DNA of 64,000 nt from positions 6,285 through 70,284 of the forward strand of contig CAZOZO010000014.1 of NCBI GenBank assembly GCA_964584315.1, in the 5' to 3' direction. The stretch comes from CAXXOK01 sp964584315. Its GTDB lineage: Bacteria > Bacillota > Clostridia > Christensenellales > Aristaeellaceae. Positions 36,252-45,135 of this stretch are shown here, in pieces. The position numbers and the translations under genes were made by a program. The notes below the pieces were generated by a model. That model was not told where the DNA came from, searched no databases, and worked only from the letters and a program-made list of their open reading frames with translations. How positions within the stretch are numbered: position 1 is the stretch's first letter; every line of letters starts with the position of its first letter.

Positions 36252-38699
36252 ATGAAGGAAACATTGCACCTGAACGGCGCGTGGGAGCTTTGCGAGGCGC
36301 TGGGGCGCGAGCACATCCCCGCGCAGGTGCCCGGCACAGTGCTGACCGACCTGCTGCGCGCAGGCCTGATCCAAGACCCGTTCTACCGCGAAAACGAGTA
36401 CGCGACGCTGCGCCTGTTTGACCGCGACTACCTGTATGCCCGCACGTTCGACGTGCCGGAGGCGCTATTGCACAAGGCGCACATGGAGCTGGTGTTTTAC
36501 GGGCTGGACACCCTTGCCGAGGTGACGCTGAACGGCGAAAAGGTGCTTACCGCAAACAACATGCACCGCACCTGGCGCGCGGATGTGAAGCGCTGCCTCA
36601 AGGCTGCGGGCAACCGCATCGAGGTGCTGCTGCGCTCGCCCAACGCATTCATCGCCAGGGCCGCGGCGGAAAACCCGGATGTCACCTACGACGGCACCGG
36701 CTCGGTGATGGGCACTGGTTTCATCCGCAAGGCGCACTGCATGTTCGGGTGGGACTGGGGCCCGCAGCTGCCCGATGCGGGCATTTGGCGGCCCGTCGTG
36801 CTGGAGGCGTTCGATAGCGCGCGCATCGAGAGCGTGCGTGTCCTGCAACACCACGGCGACGGGGTTGTTCGCCTGACCGTAGCCGCGGATGTGGCGAATG
36901 GGGCCGCGCATGGCCTGCACGTGCAGCTGACTGGGCCGGACGGCAGCGTGACCGAGCACCGCGCGACCGGCGACAGCCTGACCATCGATGTGGATGACCC
37001 CCGCCTGTGGATGCCACGCGGCTGGGGAGAGCAGGCGCTTTACACCTTGCGCGTGACCCTGCTGGACATGGGCGGCGAGCCACTGGACGAGAGCACCCGC
37101 CGCATCGGCCTGCGCACAATGGAGATATCCCGGCAGCCGGACGAATGGGGCAGCGAGTTCTGCTTCAAGGTGAACGGCTACAAGCTGTTCTCCATGGGCG
37201 CGGATTACATCCCCGAGGACAGCCTGCTGGGCCGCACCTCGCCGGAGCGCACGCGCGAGTTGCTTTGCGCCTGCGCAGAGGCCAACTTCAACACCATCCG
37301 CGTATGGGGCGGCGGCTACTACCCGGAGGACTGGTTTTTCGACATCTGCGACGAGCTGGGCCTGATGGTGTGGCTTGACCTGATGTACGCCTGCAACATC
37401 TATAAGCTGACCGAGGCATTCGAGGCAAACATCGTGGCCGAAACGCGCGACAACCTGCTGCGCGTGGCGCACCACCCGTGCCTGTGCGTGATCTGCGGCA
37501 ACAACGAGATGGAATCCGCCTGGGTGGACTGGCCCGCCCTGACGGCTCACAGCCCTGCGCTGAAGGCGGAGTACATCAAGCAGTTTGAATATGTGCTCAA
37601 GAAGGCGAGCGAACGCTATGCGCCGCAGCTGCCCTATTGGCCCAGCTCGCCCTCCAGCGGCGGCGGCTTTGACGACCCCAACGGCTACGAACGCGGCGAT
37701 GTGCACTGCTGGGATGTGTGGCACGGCCTCAAGCCCTTTGAGGACTACCGTGGCAAGTATCCCCGCTTTTGCAGCGAGTTCGGGTTTGAGAGCTTCCCAT
37801 GCCTCAAGACGGTCGAAAGCTTTACCCTGCCGGAGGATCGCAACATCTTCAGCCGCGTGATGGAGAGCCACCAGAAGTGCATCGGCGGCAACGGCAAGAT
37901 TCTCTATTACCTGTCGCAAAACTACCGCTACCCCACGACGCTTTCGCATGTGCTGTATGCCTCGCAGCTTTTACAGGCGGAGGCGATGCGCGCGGGCGTG
38001 GAGCACTGGCGGCGCTACCGGGGCCGCTGCATGGGCGCGATCTACTGGCAGCTGAACGATATCTGGCCTGTGGCCAGCTGGGCGAGCATCGACAGCTTTG
38101 GGCGCTGGAAGGCGCTGCACTACGCGGCCAGGCGCTTCTTCGCGCCGGTGCTGGTATCGTGCGAACGCAAGGGCATGGCGCTGCGTGTGAGCGTGGCCAA
38201 CGACACGCTTGCGGACTTCCACGGCAAGGCGGAGGTGCGGCTATTGACCGCGCGCGGCGAAACCCTGCGCACCGACGCGCTGTTTGTGGACATCGCTCCC
38301 CTGACCGCCGCGTTTGTGCATACTCTGGCGGCGGAAGGCGTGGCGGGCGTCTTGCATCAGGAAGACGACCTCGTGTGCGTGCTTCGCCTGTGGGACGAGG
38401 CCGGCAGGCTGGTGAGCGAGAACTGCGAGCTGTTCAGCCAGCCGAAGTTCATGGCCTTTGCAGAGCCCGCCATCGCGTGGGATGTGGCGCAGGCGGGTGC
38501 GGATTGCCATATCACCCTCCGGGCGGGCGCGTTTGCGTGGGGCGTGTGGCTGGATACGCGCACGCTGGATTGCCGCTTTGGCGACAACGGCTTCTTCCTG
38601 CTGCCGGGTGAGGAAAAGACGGTGCTTGCCTGCGGCACGGACGCGGAGGCGCTGCGCGCTGATTTGACCGTCACCAGCATCGCGGAGCTGGGGCGGTAA
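36252..38699 (+). CDS. Glycoside hydrolase family 2 (beta-mannosidase-like)
   Basis: Protein of 815 residues, cytoplasmic. The N-terminal sugar-binding domain starts LNGAWELCEALG and has HMELVFYGLDTLAEVTLNGE. The barrel holds the acid/base Glu near 419 in CVICGNNEMESAW and the nucleophile Glu near 509 in FCSEFGFESFPC. MFGWDWGPQLPDAGIWR and QLNDIWPVASWASID are hallmarks of the beta-mannosidase branch of GH2. The start at 36252 has GGAGGG upstream. With the GH3 enzyme it suggests breakdown of mannose- and glucose-containing beta-glycans or N-glycan cores. Confidence 0.92.
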   Translation: MKETLHLNGAWELCEALGREHIPAQVPGTVLTDLLRAGLIQDPFYRENEYATLRLFDRDYLYARTFDVPEALLHKAHMELVFYGLDTLAEVTLNGEKVLTANNMHRTWRADVKRCLKAAGNRIEVLLRSPNAFIARAAAENPDVTYDGTGSVMGTGFIRKAHCMFGWDWGPQLPDAGIWRPVVLEAFDSARIESVRVLQHHGDGVVRLTVAADVANGAAHGLHVQLTGPDGSVTEHRATGDSLTIDVDDPRLWMPRGWGEQALYTLRVTLLDMGGEPLDESTRRIGLRTMEISRQPDEWGSEFCFKVNGYKLFSMGADYIPEDSLLGRTSPERTRELLCACAEANFNTIRVWGGGYYPEDWFFDICDELGLMVWLDLMYACNIYKLTEAFEANIVAETRDNLLRVAHHPCLCVICGNNEMESAWVDWPALTAHSPALKAEYIKQFEYVLKKASERYAPQLPYWPSSPSSGGGFDDPNGYERGDVHCWDVWHGLKPFEDYRGKYPRFCSEFGFESFPCLKTVESFTLPEDRNIFSRVMESHQKCIGGNGKILYYLSQNYRYPTTLSHVLYASQLLQAEAMRAGVEHWRRYRGRCMGAIYWQLNDIWPVASWASIDSFGRWKALHYAARRFFAPVLVSCERKGMALRVSVANDTLADFHGKAEVRLLTARGETLRTDALFVDIAPLTAAFVHTLAAEGVAGVLHQEDDLVCVLRLWDEAGRLVSENCELFSQPKFMAFAEPAIAWDVAQAGADCHITLRAGAFAWGVWLDTRTLDCRFGDNGFFLLPGEEKTVLACGTDAEALRADLTVTSIAELGR

Positions 38700-38754
38700 A
38701 ACGTGAGGCGCATAAAAGCCGCCGGCACAGCCCGGCCTTAATGAACATCCAAAC

Positions 38755-38790
38755 AGCCGACCGGCGCGAATGGGCGCCGGTCGGCTTTAT
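38755..38790 (+). terminator. Intrinsic terminator after the GH2 gene
   Basis: A 13-bp perfect stem, AGCCGACCGGCGC (38755-38767) with 38774-38786, a 6-base loop and a short T-rich tail. Confidence 0.8.
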
Positions 38791-39129
38791 CTTGGAGCGC
38801 CCGCGCGCCTCGCCATGGACGGAGAGGAGGCATATGCCGCCTCCGCGGTTTCATTTCCGCTACGCGGTGTATATAGAGATCATGTTTGCCGATGGATCGC
38901 CGCGCGCGGCATTGGCAGGCAACATGAATGGCAGGTATGGTTTACGCTTGCCCGAAAGGGCGGGCATCCCTCCGGCAAAACGCCGTGCTACAACAGGTTT
39001 GCGCCCCGCCGCGATGGATCGGCAACTTTTCACGCAGGTTCCGCGGGCTGTTCACCCAATGTTCGCTTACGCGGGGTAGGATGATACCGTACCCCACGTG
39101 AACCAGCAACGACCATAAAGGAGATGAAC
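38791..39129. other. Intergenic region
   Basis: About 340 bases without a recognisable gene. It ends with AAAGGAG of the next gene. No clear promoter seen. Confidence 0.4.
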
Positions 39130-39948
39130 ATGATGTTCAAAAATCAGAGCAAGGGTATGCGCAGGATCGGTAAGCTGCTGCTGGTACTGACATTGGCGGC
39201 GATGGTGCCGCTGGTCGGGCTTGCGCAGGCCGGGGCCAGCGCGGCGGACGCCACGTCCTCGGCCACCACGCCGCAAAATGCCCCGCAGGCCCCGCAGAGC
39301 GGCGGGCAAGGCAGTACGGGCGGCGGCGGAGCCAAGCGCATCAGCGCGCTGGACCTGAGCACGCTGACCGAGGCACAGCGGGCGACCTATGACAGCGCCC
39401 TGACGCTGTACCGGCAGATCGAGGACGCGGTGCTGGCCGATCTGGTGGCCGCCGGTGTGGTCGCACAGACCGATGTGGACGCATACGTGACCATGCGCGA
39501 TGCCTCCGGCTCGCTGGGCGAGCTGGACATGACCGCATGGACGGCCGCGCAGTACAAGGCGTACTACGAAGCCCTGCAAAAGACCGGCGACGACCGTACC
39601 GCCGCGCTGAACGCGCTGGTGGCGGCGGGCCAGCTGACGCAGGCGCAGGCGAACGCCATCAATGGCGCGAACGCGAACGATCTCTGGAAGAACCTCGCCA
39701 AGAACGCCCGCACGAATTCCGCCATCAAGACCGCGCTGGGCACCCTGCAACAGGCGGAGCAGACCCTTCGCAAGACCCTGCGTGACGCAGGCATCAACGG
39801 CCTTGCCCTTGGCGACGCCATCGGCAGCCTGCGGCCCGTGGGCCGCGGCAACGGCGGGCCCAACGCACCCGGCGGGCAAAACGGCAACAGACCGACAGCC
39901 CAGCAGGAAGACGACCGCGAGGATGAAAGCGAGTCCGAGGACGACTAA
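39130..39948 (+). CDS. Secreted helical protein (DUF2680-like repeats)
   Basis: Protein of 272 residues with a signal peptide (KLLLVLTLAAMVPLVGLAQA) and a Ser/Thr/Gly/Gln-rich linker. The folded part contains two copies of a pattern seen in DUF2680-type proteins: YRQIEDAVLADLVAAGVVAQ and TAALNALVAAGQLTQAQANA. A Gly/Asn-rich segment and a strongly acidic tail (EDDREDESESEDD) end it. AAAGGAG lies 6 bases before the ATG at 39130; two neighbouring ATGs make the exact start uncertain. The role is unknown. The acidic tail may bind cations or keep it soluble outside the cell. Confidence 0.7.
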   Translation: MMFKNQSKGMRRIGKLLLVLTLAAMVPLVGLAQAGASAADATSSATTPQNAPQAPQSGGQGSTGGGGAKRISALDLSTLTEAQRATYDSALTLYRQIEDAVLADLVAAGVVAQTDVDAYVTMRDASGSLGELDMTAWTAAQYKAYYEALQKTGDDRTAALNALVAAGQLTQAQANAINGANANDLWKNLAKNARTNSAIKTALGTLQQAEQTLRKTLRDAGINGLALGDAIGSLRPVGRGNGGPNAPGGQNGNRPTAQQEDDREDESESEDD

Positions 39949-40070
39949 CCGGGCAAGCCGGGCCTGAGGCAAGCGTGTCTATCCGCATGGATGGTTTAGC
40001 GGATACCGGCGTTTTGCCGGCTTGCTGCGAAACGTAAGCCCCCGTGCAAGACCGCGTCCACGAAAACGGC

Positions 40071-40103
40071 GCAGCGCCCCCATTTTGCGGGGGCGCTGCT
40101 TTT
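40071..40103. terminator. Bidirectional terminator between convergent genes
   Basis: GCAGCGCCCCC (40071-40081) pairs with GGGGGCGCTGC (40089-40099) around a 7-base loop. T runs follow on both strands. It serves the secreted-protein genes at 39130 (plus) and 40144 (minus). Confidence 0.8.
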
Positions 40104-40143
40104 GCGCGGCTTTAAAGCGAGAAACGCGATTGTCGGTCAGCGC

Positions 40144-40620
40144 CTACTTGAAGCCCAGCGACGGCTTGCCCTTGTACGGCGTAAACACGACCTGCCCGTA
40201 CTGCACGGCAAAGTACTGGCCGTCTTTGAGGTCGAAATCCACCTCGGTACGGTCGCTGGCCTGGTAGTAGGAGTAGCTTGGGTTCACGAGGGTTTCATAC
40301 TCGTAAAAGCCGTTGTCGTCCCAGTCCACGTCGATATCGGTGCCGGTCTGGTTCAGCTTGGTGCCCCACGCCACGGATATGGACTGCCCTTCGGCGGCGG
40401 CGATGCTCCAGTGGCCCGCGGGGATATCCGCGCCCACCTGATACACGCCCTGCGGCACGGTCACCTCCTGCCATTCGGCGCTCTCCCACATGGCGCGGTC
40501 GATGCGCTCGCGCAGGGCAAGCAGTTCGTCGTAGGTCATACCGCTGAGGTCTACCTCAGCCAGCGCGAGGGCGGGCACGAGCAGGAGCAGCGCGAGTGCG
40601 GCGGCGATGATGCGTTTCAT
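40144..40620 (-). CDS. Small secreted protein with a VGADIPAG motif
   Basis: Protein of 158 residues with a signal peptide (RIIAAALALLLLVPALALA). The mature part has a short helix (TYDELLALRERIDRAMWES) followed by a beta-rich domain, PQGVYQVGADIPAGHWSIAA. This Y-x-V-G-x-D-I-P-A-G pattern recurs in many exported proteins of Clostridia with no known function. AAAGGGGGTC precedes the ATG at 40620. It is convergent with the other small secreted protein gene. Confidence 0.75.
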   Translation of the reverse strand: MKRIIAAALALLLLVPALALAEVDLSGMTYDELLALRERIDRAMWESAEWQEVTVPQGVYQVGADIPAGHWSIAAAEGQSISVAWGTKLNQTGTDIDVDWDDNGFYEYETLVNPSYSYYQASDRTEVDFDLKDGQYFAVQYGQVVFTPYKGKPSLGFK

Positions 40621-40796
40621 GGTTTGACCCCCTTTCTGCTGTTGTGAGGCGCGCGCCCACGCGATGAAGCGCCGCGGCGCACGGTTTTGAAGTATCTTTA
40701 CACTACCACAAATGGCGCCGCCGTACAAGTAGTTTGCCATGGAAGCGCAGGCCGGGGATAATGATAAAACATCCTCACCAAAACGGAAAATATCGC

Positions 40797-40825
40797 TTGA
40801 CATGCGGGCAGCGGCCGAGTATAAT
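40797..40825 (+). promoter_or_regulatory. Consensus promoter of the tRNA-Gln/tRNA-Glu operon
   Basis: TTGACA (40797-40802), 17 bases, TATAAT (40820-40825). Perfect match, 20 bases before tRNA-Gln. Confidence 0.9.
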
Positions 40826-40845
40826 CATCAATGCAGCTAACGCAA

Positions 40846-40919
40846 TGGGGAATTGTGTAACGGTAGCACCTACGACTCTGACTCGTATTGTCTAGGTTCG
40901 AATCCTAGTTCCCCAGCCA
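40846..40919 (+). tRNA. tRNA-Gln (anticodon CTG)
   Basis: Acceptor arms TGGGGAA and TTCCCCA pair. The anticodon stem-loop TACGA-CTCTGAC-TCGTA gives anticodon CTG, and the T loop is GGTTCGAATCC. The 3' CCA is encoded. The unusual U1-A72 pair is typical of bacterial tRNA-Gln. Confidence 0.95.
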
Positions 40920-40923
40920 GTCT

Positions 40924-40998
40924 GGCTCCATGGTCAAGCGGTTAAGACGTCGCCCTCTCAAGGCGAAATCAGGGGTTCGATTCCCCTTGGAGCTACCA
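40924..40998 (+). tRNA. tRNA-Glu (anticodon CTC)
   Basis: Acceptor arms GGCTCCA and TGGAGCT pair with one G-T. The anticodon stem-loop TCGCC-CTCTCAA-GGCGA gives anticodon CTC, and the T loop is GGTTCGATTCC. CCA is encoded. It is 4 bases after tRNA-Gln, same transcript. Confidence 0.95.
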
Positions 40999-41071
40999 CA
41001 TGAGCGACACCAGCCTGAACAGGGCTGGTGTTGTGCTATCCGCCCCAAGCGGGGCGAGGGGGAGGTACGCG

Positions 41072-41464
41072 ATGGTAAGCCTGAGCGACAGCGTGCACAC
41101 CGGCCTGTTTGTGGACGACCTGCCCGCCATGGTCGCCTTCTACCGCGACGTGCTGGGCTTTGAGGCCCAGTGGGACGGCGGGCCTTTCGCCAGCTTTACC
41201 GTGCGCGACGGCGGGCTGTTCATGTTCAGCCGCGCGCAGTTGCTCACGGACATGGCGTGGGAAGAAACGCCGCGCGGGCGCTACAACACCACCATGGAGA
41301 TCGGCCTGTGCGTGGGCAGCCACGACGCGGTGGACGAAGCCTACGCGCGCCTTACCGCCCTTGGCGTGCGCTCGCTCACGGGCGAGCCCGTGACCCGCCC
41401 ATGGGGGCAGCGCAACTTCTTTTTTGCCGACCCGGAGGGCAACCTGGTGGAGATCGGCTCCTAG
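41072..41464 (+). CDS. VOC superfamily protein (glyoxalase/bleomycin-resistance fold)
   Basis: Protein of 130 residues, one VOC module: TGLFVDDLPAMVAFYRDVLG at the start, RDGGLFMFSRAQL in the middle and the closing FFADPEGNLVEIGS with the metal-ligand Glu. GGGGGAGG lies upstream of the ATG at 41072; a longer frame runs back into the tRNA. It is probably co-transcribed with the two tRNAs upstream. Members act as glyoxalases, dioxygenases or drug-binding proteins; the substrate is unknown. Confidence 0.88.
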   Translation: MVSLSDSVHTGLFVDDLPAMVAFYRDVLGFEAQWDGGPFASFTVRDGGLFMFSRAQLLTDMAWEETPRGRYNTTMEIGLCVGSHDAVDEAYARLTALGVRSLTGEPVTRPWGQRNFFFADPEGNLVEIGS

Positions 41465-41506
41465 CCCGCAGGCGCGAAAAACGCTGTGCCAGCCCGCAAA
41501 AAAAGA

Positions 41507-41535
41507 TTGACATTCCCGCCGGATATAACTATAAT
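41507..41535 (+). promoter_or_regulatory. Consensus promoter of tRNA-Leu
   Basis: TTGACA (41507-41512), 17 bases, TATAAT (41530-41535), 15 bases before the tRNA. Confidence 0.9.
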
Positions 41536-41550
41536 ACTAACGTTGCACTT

Positions 41551-41633
41551 GCGATCGTGGCGGAATTGGCATACGCGCACGTTTGAGGGGCGTGTCCGCA
41601 AGGGTACGGGTTCAAGTCCCGTCGATCGCACCA
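41551..41633 (+). tRNA. tRNA-Leu (anticodon GAG)
   Basis: Acceptor arms GCGATCG and CGATCGC pair. The anticodon loop TTGAGGG reads GAG. A short variable arm (GTCCGCAAGGGT) marks a class II tRNA, and the T loop is GGTTCAAGTCC. CCA is encoded. Confidence 0.93.
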
Positions 41634-41642
41634 AATAAAGAT

Positions 41643-41693
41643 ACACATTCCGCTGTTATAGATACAATGACACGGAATGTGTTTCTTTTTTTC
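41643..41693 (+). terminator. Terminator of tRNA-Leu
   Basis: ACACATTCCG (41643-41652) pairs with CGGAATGTGT (41673-41682), followed by TTCTTTTTTTC. The long loop is AT-rich. Confidence 0.8.
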
Positions 41694-41737
41694 GACTGCT
41701 TATTATTGAACACCGATTGCTTATGTAATCTCACCTT

Positions 41738-42559
41738 CTAGTTGATAAGTGTATCCTCAATGATTTTCTTGAATCCCTCCAGTTCTATGGATTTTATGAA
41801 ATATCCCAGATTGATCATAACCGGTGTGCTTGTACCCATGGTTGGATTAGCGGTCGGAATTGATTTCACAATTATTTCACCTGAAGCTGAGTAAGTTGGA
41901 CCTGCGTATAGGTATCCGAGAAGCAATGTGCGATTGCCGCCTAGCATTACTCCTTTATTTTTGTCCAAGTATCCCCCTTCGTTCAAAATTAGTATCGGCG
42001 AACCTGATGAACCTGGGAAACAAGCCAAATCTGCAAGACCTATATTATCTTCGTTAAAATCTATACCTGGGTGACAAGCGGAATACCCTCTTCTAAAGAT
42101 GGGAAGGTTATTCCTTTCATCCCACAAACCAATTGGATATCCTATCATAATAAGTTCTTCTAATGCATTGAGACTAAGAAGTTGTTCTTTCGATGCAATT
42201 AACTTTTCATTTAGTGAACGGTAGAAAACGTGCCTTCCAAATCTAGTCTTGACTTCTTCAAATAATGGATTAACATAGCAAAAACACAAATCCTTTTCCT
42301 CATGAAAAAACCAATGAGATATGTATGTTATCTTGATATTACCTGAAGGCTCTTTACTCTCGGCATTCTCACTCGTATGAAGCAAAAAAGTAACATCCTC
42401 ATCAGGATTGTTATTTACTACATGCTTATTTGTTATAATAACAGGAACGATCTTATCACGAATATTGAAATTAAAAAATGATCCTGTGCCTGTTCCACTT
42501 TTTGTTTCCAGCCGAACAGTACAAAACATGAGTTGTTCTGATGTTGTTTTCGGAACCAT
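41738..42559 (-). CDS. Trypsin-like serine protease domain protein (cytoplasmic)
   Basis: Protein of 273 residues with no signal peptide. The chymotrypsin-fold triad is visible: His in VIITNKHVVNN, Asp in HEEKDLCFCYV and Ser in CFPGSSGSPILI. GTGTGSFFNF at the start and IMIGYPIGLW also fit the fold. GAGGAGGG lies 7 bases before the ATG at 42559. It is AT-rich compared with its surroundings and sits next to tRNA-Leu. A UDG-like gene precedes it by 46 bases on the same strand. Cytoplasmic proteases of this type occur in bacterial conflict systems, so a defence role is possible but not shown. Confidence 0.8.
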   Translation of the reverse strand: MVPKTTSEQLMFCTVRLETKSGTGTGSFFNFNIRDKIVPVIITNKHVVNNNPDEDVTFLLHTSENAESKEPSGNIKITYISHWFFHEEKDLCFCYVNPLFEEVKTRFGRHVFYRSLNEKLIASKEQLLSLNALEELIMIGYPIGLWDERNNLPIFRRGYSACHPGIDFNEDNIGLADLACFPGSSGSPILILNEGGYLDKNKGVMLGGNRTLLLGYLYAGPTYSASGEIIVKSIPTANPTMGTSTPVMINLGYFIKSIELEGFKKIIEDTLIN

Positions 42560-42605
42560 ATGTATTCCCTCCTCAGAAGTTATTAATATTTTATCAAAAT
42601 TACCG

Positions 42606-43391
42606 TCAGTTTGCATTGCGACTCGCTAGCGATTCAAAAGCTTCCGCTACCCGCTCGACATACGTGCTTTCACTACGGCGTTCAGGTCGGCTGGTTACAA
42701 CTACGAGGCGGCCTTCCTCAGCACCGAGCCCCTCGACGACGGTACGGCCACGCGCCCCCGAAGCACTGCCATGCATCGTTTCATGATATGTCCGCTCAAC
42801 ATATGGCAATAAATCCGCAAAGTTGGCAAACCATCCGTCCCATCCGGTATCAAAAAGGAGATGTGTTGGTTTACAATAGTCAATCAATTTTGACAACAGT
42901 TGTCGGCAAATCTCACTTTGCGAGGTCTTCATCTTTTCGGTAGGATTCCCGCTCTCTTTGGGTGCGGCACAATACAAGTTGCTCCAAACAATTCTCTCAT
43001 ACCAATCTGCCTGGCTTGTTCCGGCGAGAACATGAAGAACACTCCGCGCAGTACGCCAGAAGGCGCTACGGTTGATATTGTATCCGAGGGTCGCCGAATC
43101 ATCCCCATGTATCCATCGGAAGCGACCAGCATCTGCTAGATACGATAACGCGCAGCGGACAAAGGTTTCCTCTGCCATATCTGGCGAAAGCGGTTCGTCC
43201 CATCCGTTCACCGCTCTGCCTATCAGCATCAGTTTGACTGGCTGCCTGTCATATTGAGCACCTATTATTGGCACAAGAATATTCACACTGTCTGTTACAG
43301 ATGCCAAATCGCGTGACTGTAGCGAATGATACAACGCTCTATACAATTCTTCCATTACGTCATTATTGCCTTTCGGTCTTTCGTCCGTCAC
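42606..43391 (-). CDS. Unknown protein with a uracil-DNA-glycosylase-like motif pattern
   Basis: Protein of 261 residues without a family I can name with certainty. The order of motifs recalls the UDG superfamily: KLMLIGRAVNGWDE (first strand and loop), RIVWSNLYCAAPKESG (where family members have a N-L-x-K-C-x-P block), KPTHLLFDTGWDGWF (later strand) and LVVVTSRPERR near the end (place of the H-P-S motif, but without His). If so, the catalytic His is missing. The GTG at 43391 has no SD; ATG 43355 is an alternative. It forms a pair with the protease gene downstream. Confidence 0.5.
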   Translation of the reverse strand: MTDERPKGNNDVMEELYRALYHSLQSRDLASVTDSVNILVPIIGAQYDRQPVKLMLIGRAVNGWDEPLSPDMAEETFVRCALSYLADAGRFRWIHGDDSATLGYNINRSAFWRTARSVLHVLAGTSQADWYERIVWSNLYCAAPKESGNPTEKMKTSQSEICRQLLSKLIDYCKPTHLLFDTGWDGWFANFADLLPYVERTYHETMHGSASGARGRTVVEGLGAEEGRLVVVTSRPERRSESTYVERVAEAFESLASRNAN

Positions 43392-43424
43392 AAGGTTTTG
43401 ATGCTTGTCAAAGAAGATGTGCGC

Positions 43425-44333
43425 TTACCCCACCAGCACCCCCAAGTTTCTCGGCAGCAAATCCTCATACTGCCACAGCCCCGCCGCCTCGATCTTGCGG
43501 CGCACCCCTTCCGTATACGGCTCGCCTGCCCTGCGGGCCAGTATCTCCGCGGTCTCCGCCTCCGTGAAGCTGACCGACTCGATGATGTTATTCCGGTTCT
43601 TGGCGTTGTGGGGGCATACATTCTGGCATTTCATGCAGCCAACGACGCAGCTGTGCGCGCTGCGGGGCAGCCAATCGGGGAACGGGCCCCGCTTCTCGTT
43701 GTGGTAGGTAACGCAGCGGTTTGCGTTTATCATGCCGCGCCCATCGCCCAGCGCGCCGGTGGGGCAGGCTTTTTCGCACGCGCTGCAGGTTTGGCAGCTG
43801 TCCATGAACGTGAGGGGCTGCCAAACGGGGTTGTCGCAAGGCAAATCGGTATAAAAGCTGCTCAGCAGCATATGGCTGCCAAACACGGGGCTGTAGCTGA
43901 TGAAGTTGCGCCCGTACTGCGCAAGGCCGCTGCGCGCGGCCAGCAGCTTGAGCGGCACTTTGCCCGTGGGCGCGACATGATAGCCCTGCGCGCTCAAAAA
44001 CGTGGCGAGGTAGCGCAGGATGCTCTCGTCCTTGTCCATATCCGCATAGGTGGGCGGCATGATGCTCTCGACCACCCGCCCCTGATGGGCAAACGTAAGC
44101 CGCGCGCGGGGGCTGGGCGTGGCCACCGCGAGCAGCGAGCGCGGCGTAAAGGGCAGCTCGGCAGGCATGAACCGCTCAGGGTCGGTGGCCATCCAGTCGA
44201 TGCCGCCGGTGCGAAAGTCCTCGCTCTGCGTGAGGCGCAGGATATCCTCCGTCAAATCGGCAAGGCGGGCGATGGGCAGCAGCACGCCCCGGTCGCCCTG
44301 CTGCGTGATCAGGTCCAGCAACGCTTGTTCCAT
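43425..44333 (-). CDS. queG: Epoxyqueuosine reductase-like 4Fe-4S protein (QueG family)
   Basis: Protein of 302 residues. Two 4Fe-4S ferredoxin motifs are present: CQTCSACEKACP with a later Cys in NANRCVTYHNE, and CVVGCMKCQNVCP. The N-terminal domain has KLLAARSGLAQYGRNFISYS, the conserved region that places the cobalamin in QueG. QueG completes queuosine in tRNA wobble positions. The protein is shorter than QueG of E. coli and lacks C-terminal HEAT-like repeats, so it could be a QueG-like paralogue. AAAGGAAC precedes the ATG. Confidence 0.72.
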   Translation of the reverse strand: MEQALLDLITQQGDRGVLLPIARLADLTEDILRLTQSEDFRTGGIDWMATDPERFMPAELPFTPRSLLAVATPSPRARLTFAHQGRVVESIMPPTYADMDKDESILRYLATFLSAQGYHVAPTGKVPLKLLAARSGLAQYGRNFISYSPVFGSHMLLSSFYTDLPCDNPVWQPLTFMDSCQTCSACEKACPTGALGDGRGMINANRCVTYHNEKRGPFPDWLPRSAHSCVVGCMKCQNVCPHNAKNRNNIIESVSFTEAETAEILARRAGEPYTEGVRRKIEAAGLWQYEDLLPRNLGVLVG

Positions 44334-44658
44334 GCAGATGTTCCTTTCGCGATGTGAGTTTGAAAGGTGGCCGCCGGAAGCGGCGGGGAGTGCCGCGGCG
44401 CGCAGGCCGCGTTTGCCGCCACTACTATACTACCTTTGGATGCGGCTGTAAACGCCTTGCATGGCGGCCTGGACGGTTCATTCGTTCACTCGGGGTCCGT
44501 TCGTTCCCTTGCGGGCGAAGCACGCGCTGGCGCGCCCCTCCGACATGAACAGGGGACGCCCTCCGCCACAAACGCGCATACAGCAAACCTTCCCTCGACG
44601 GCCTTGCGGCTTGGTTGAGGGAAGGTTTGCGTTATGCAAGGGGATCGTTCCGGCGCGG
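44334..44658. other. Intergenic region
   Basis: About 325 GC-rich bases between two minus-strand genes. No supported gene. It contains the terminator-like hairpin at 44584-44629. Confidence 0.4.
44584..44629 (-). terminator. Terminator of the peptidoglycan-binding protein gene
   Basis: CAAACCTTCCCTC (44584-44596) pairs perfectly with GAGGGAAGGTTTG (44617-44629). The 20-base loop and weak T run make it less certain. Confidence 0.55.
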
Positions 44659-45135
44659 TTACTTGGTCGCGCTGGAGGTAGCGTCCACCCCGCTACTGGA
44701 GGTCTTGTTGCTCGCGGTAGCCCCGCCGCCGGAGGACGAACTGCCCGTGTACGCCTTGGCATCGCTGCCGTAGAGCACCTTCTGGTCGGCAGGGGAGGCG
44801 ATGCCGTCCGACTTGAGTCCGTTGGCCTTTTCAAACGCCTTGAGCGCGCTGAAGGTGCCGCCGCCAAAGTTATCCACGACTTCCTTCTTGTAATAGCCCA
44901 GCTCGGCAAGGCGCGTTTGCAGGGCGCGCACCTCAAAGCCCTGGTCGCCCTTGCTCAGTTCCACGAACGGGTAGGTGCCCAGCTGCCGCAGCTGCGTGCC
45001 CAGCTCATACCACTGCGTGAGCAGTGCGTCCGGCGATGCGGAGGCCTCCGGCGCGACGGTTTCGCCGAGGGCGGGCAACGCGGTGAGCGCGAGCATCGCA
45101 GTGAGGAATAATGCGGCGATACGCTTGCTTTTCAT
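44659..45135 (-). CDS. Secreted peptidoglycan-binding-domain protein
   Basis: Protein of 158 residues with a signal peptide (RIAALFLTAMLALTALPALG). One PG_binding_1 domain follows: LSKGDQGFEVRALQTRLAEL, GYYKKEVVDNFGGGTFSALK and FEKANGLKSDGIASPADQK, the usual L-x-x-L-G-Y and D-G-x-x-G pattern. The C-terminus is a Ser/Gly/Thr-rich tail. AAGGAAGGG precedes the ATG at 45135. It probably docks in the cell wall. No catalytic domain is attached. Confidence 0.85.
   Translation of the reverse strand: MKSKRIAALFLTAMLALTALPALGETVAPEASASPDALLTQWYELGTQLRQLGTYPFVELSKGDQGFEVRALQTRLAELGYYKKEVVDNFGGGTFSALKAFEKANGLKSDGIASPADQKVLYGSDAKAYTGSSSSGGGATASNKTSSSGVDATSSATK

Noticed and set aside
41620..43425. Integrase-type attachment repeats at tRNA-Leu
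   Set aside because: The 3' end of the tRNA is not repeated at the other end of the low-GC pair, and no integrase gene is present.
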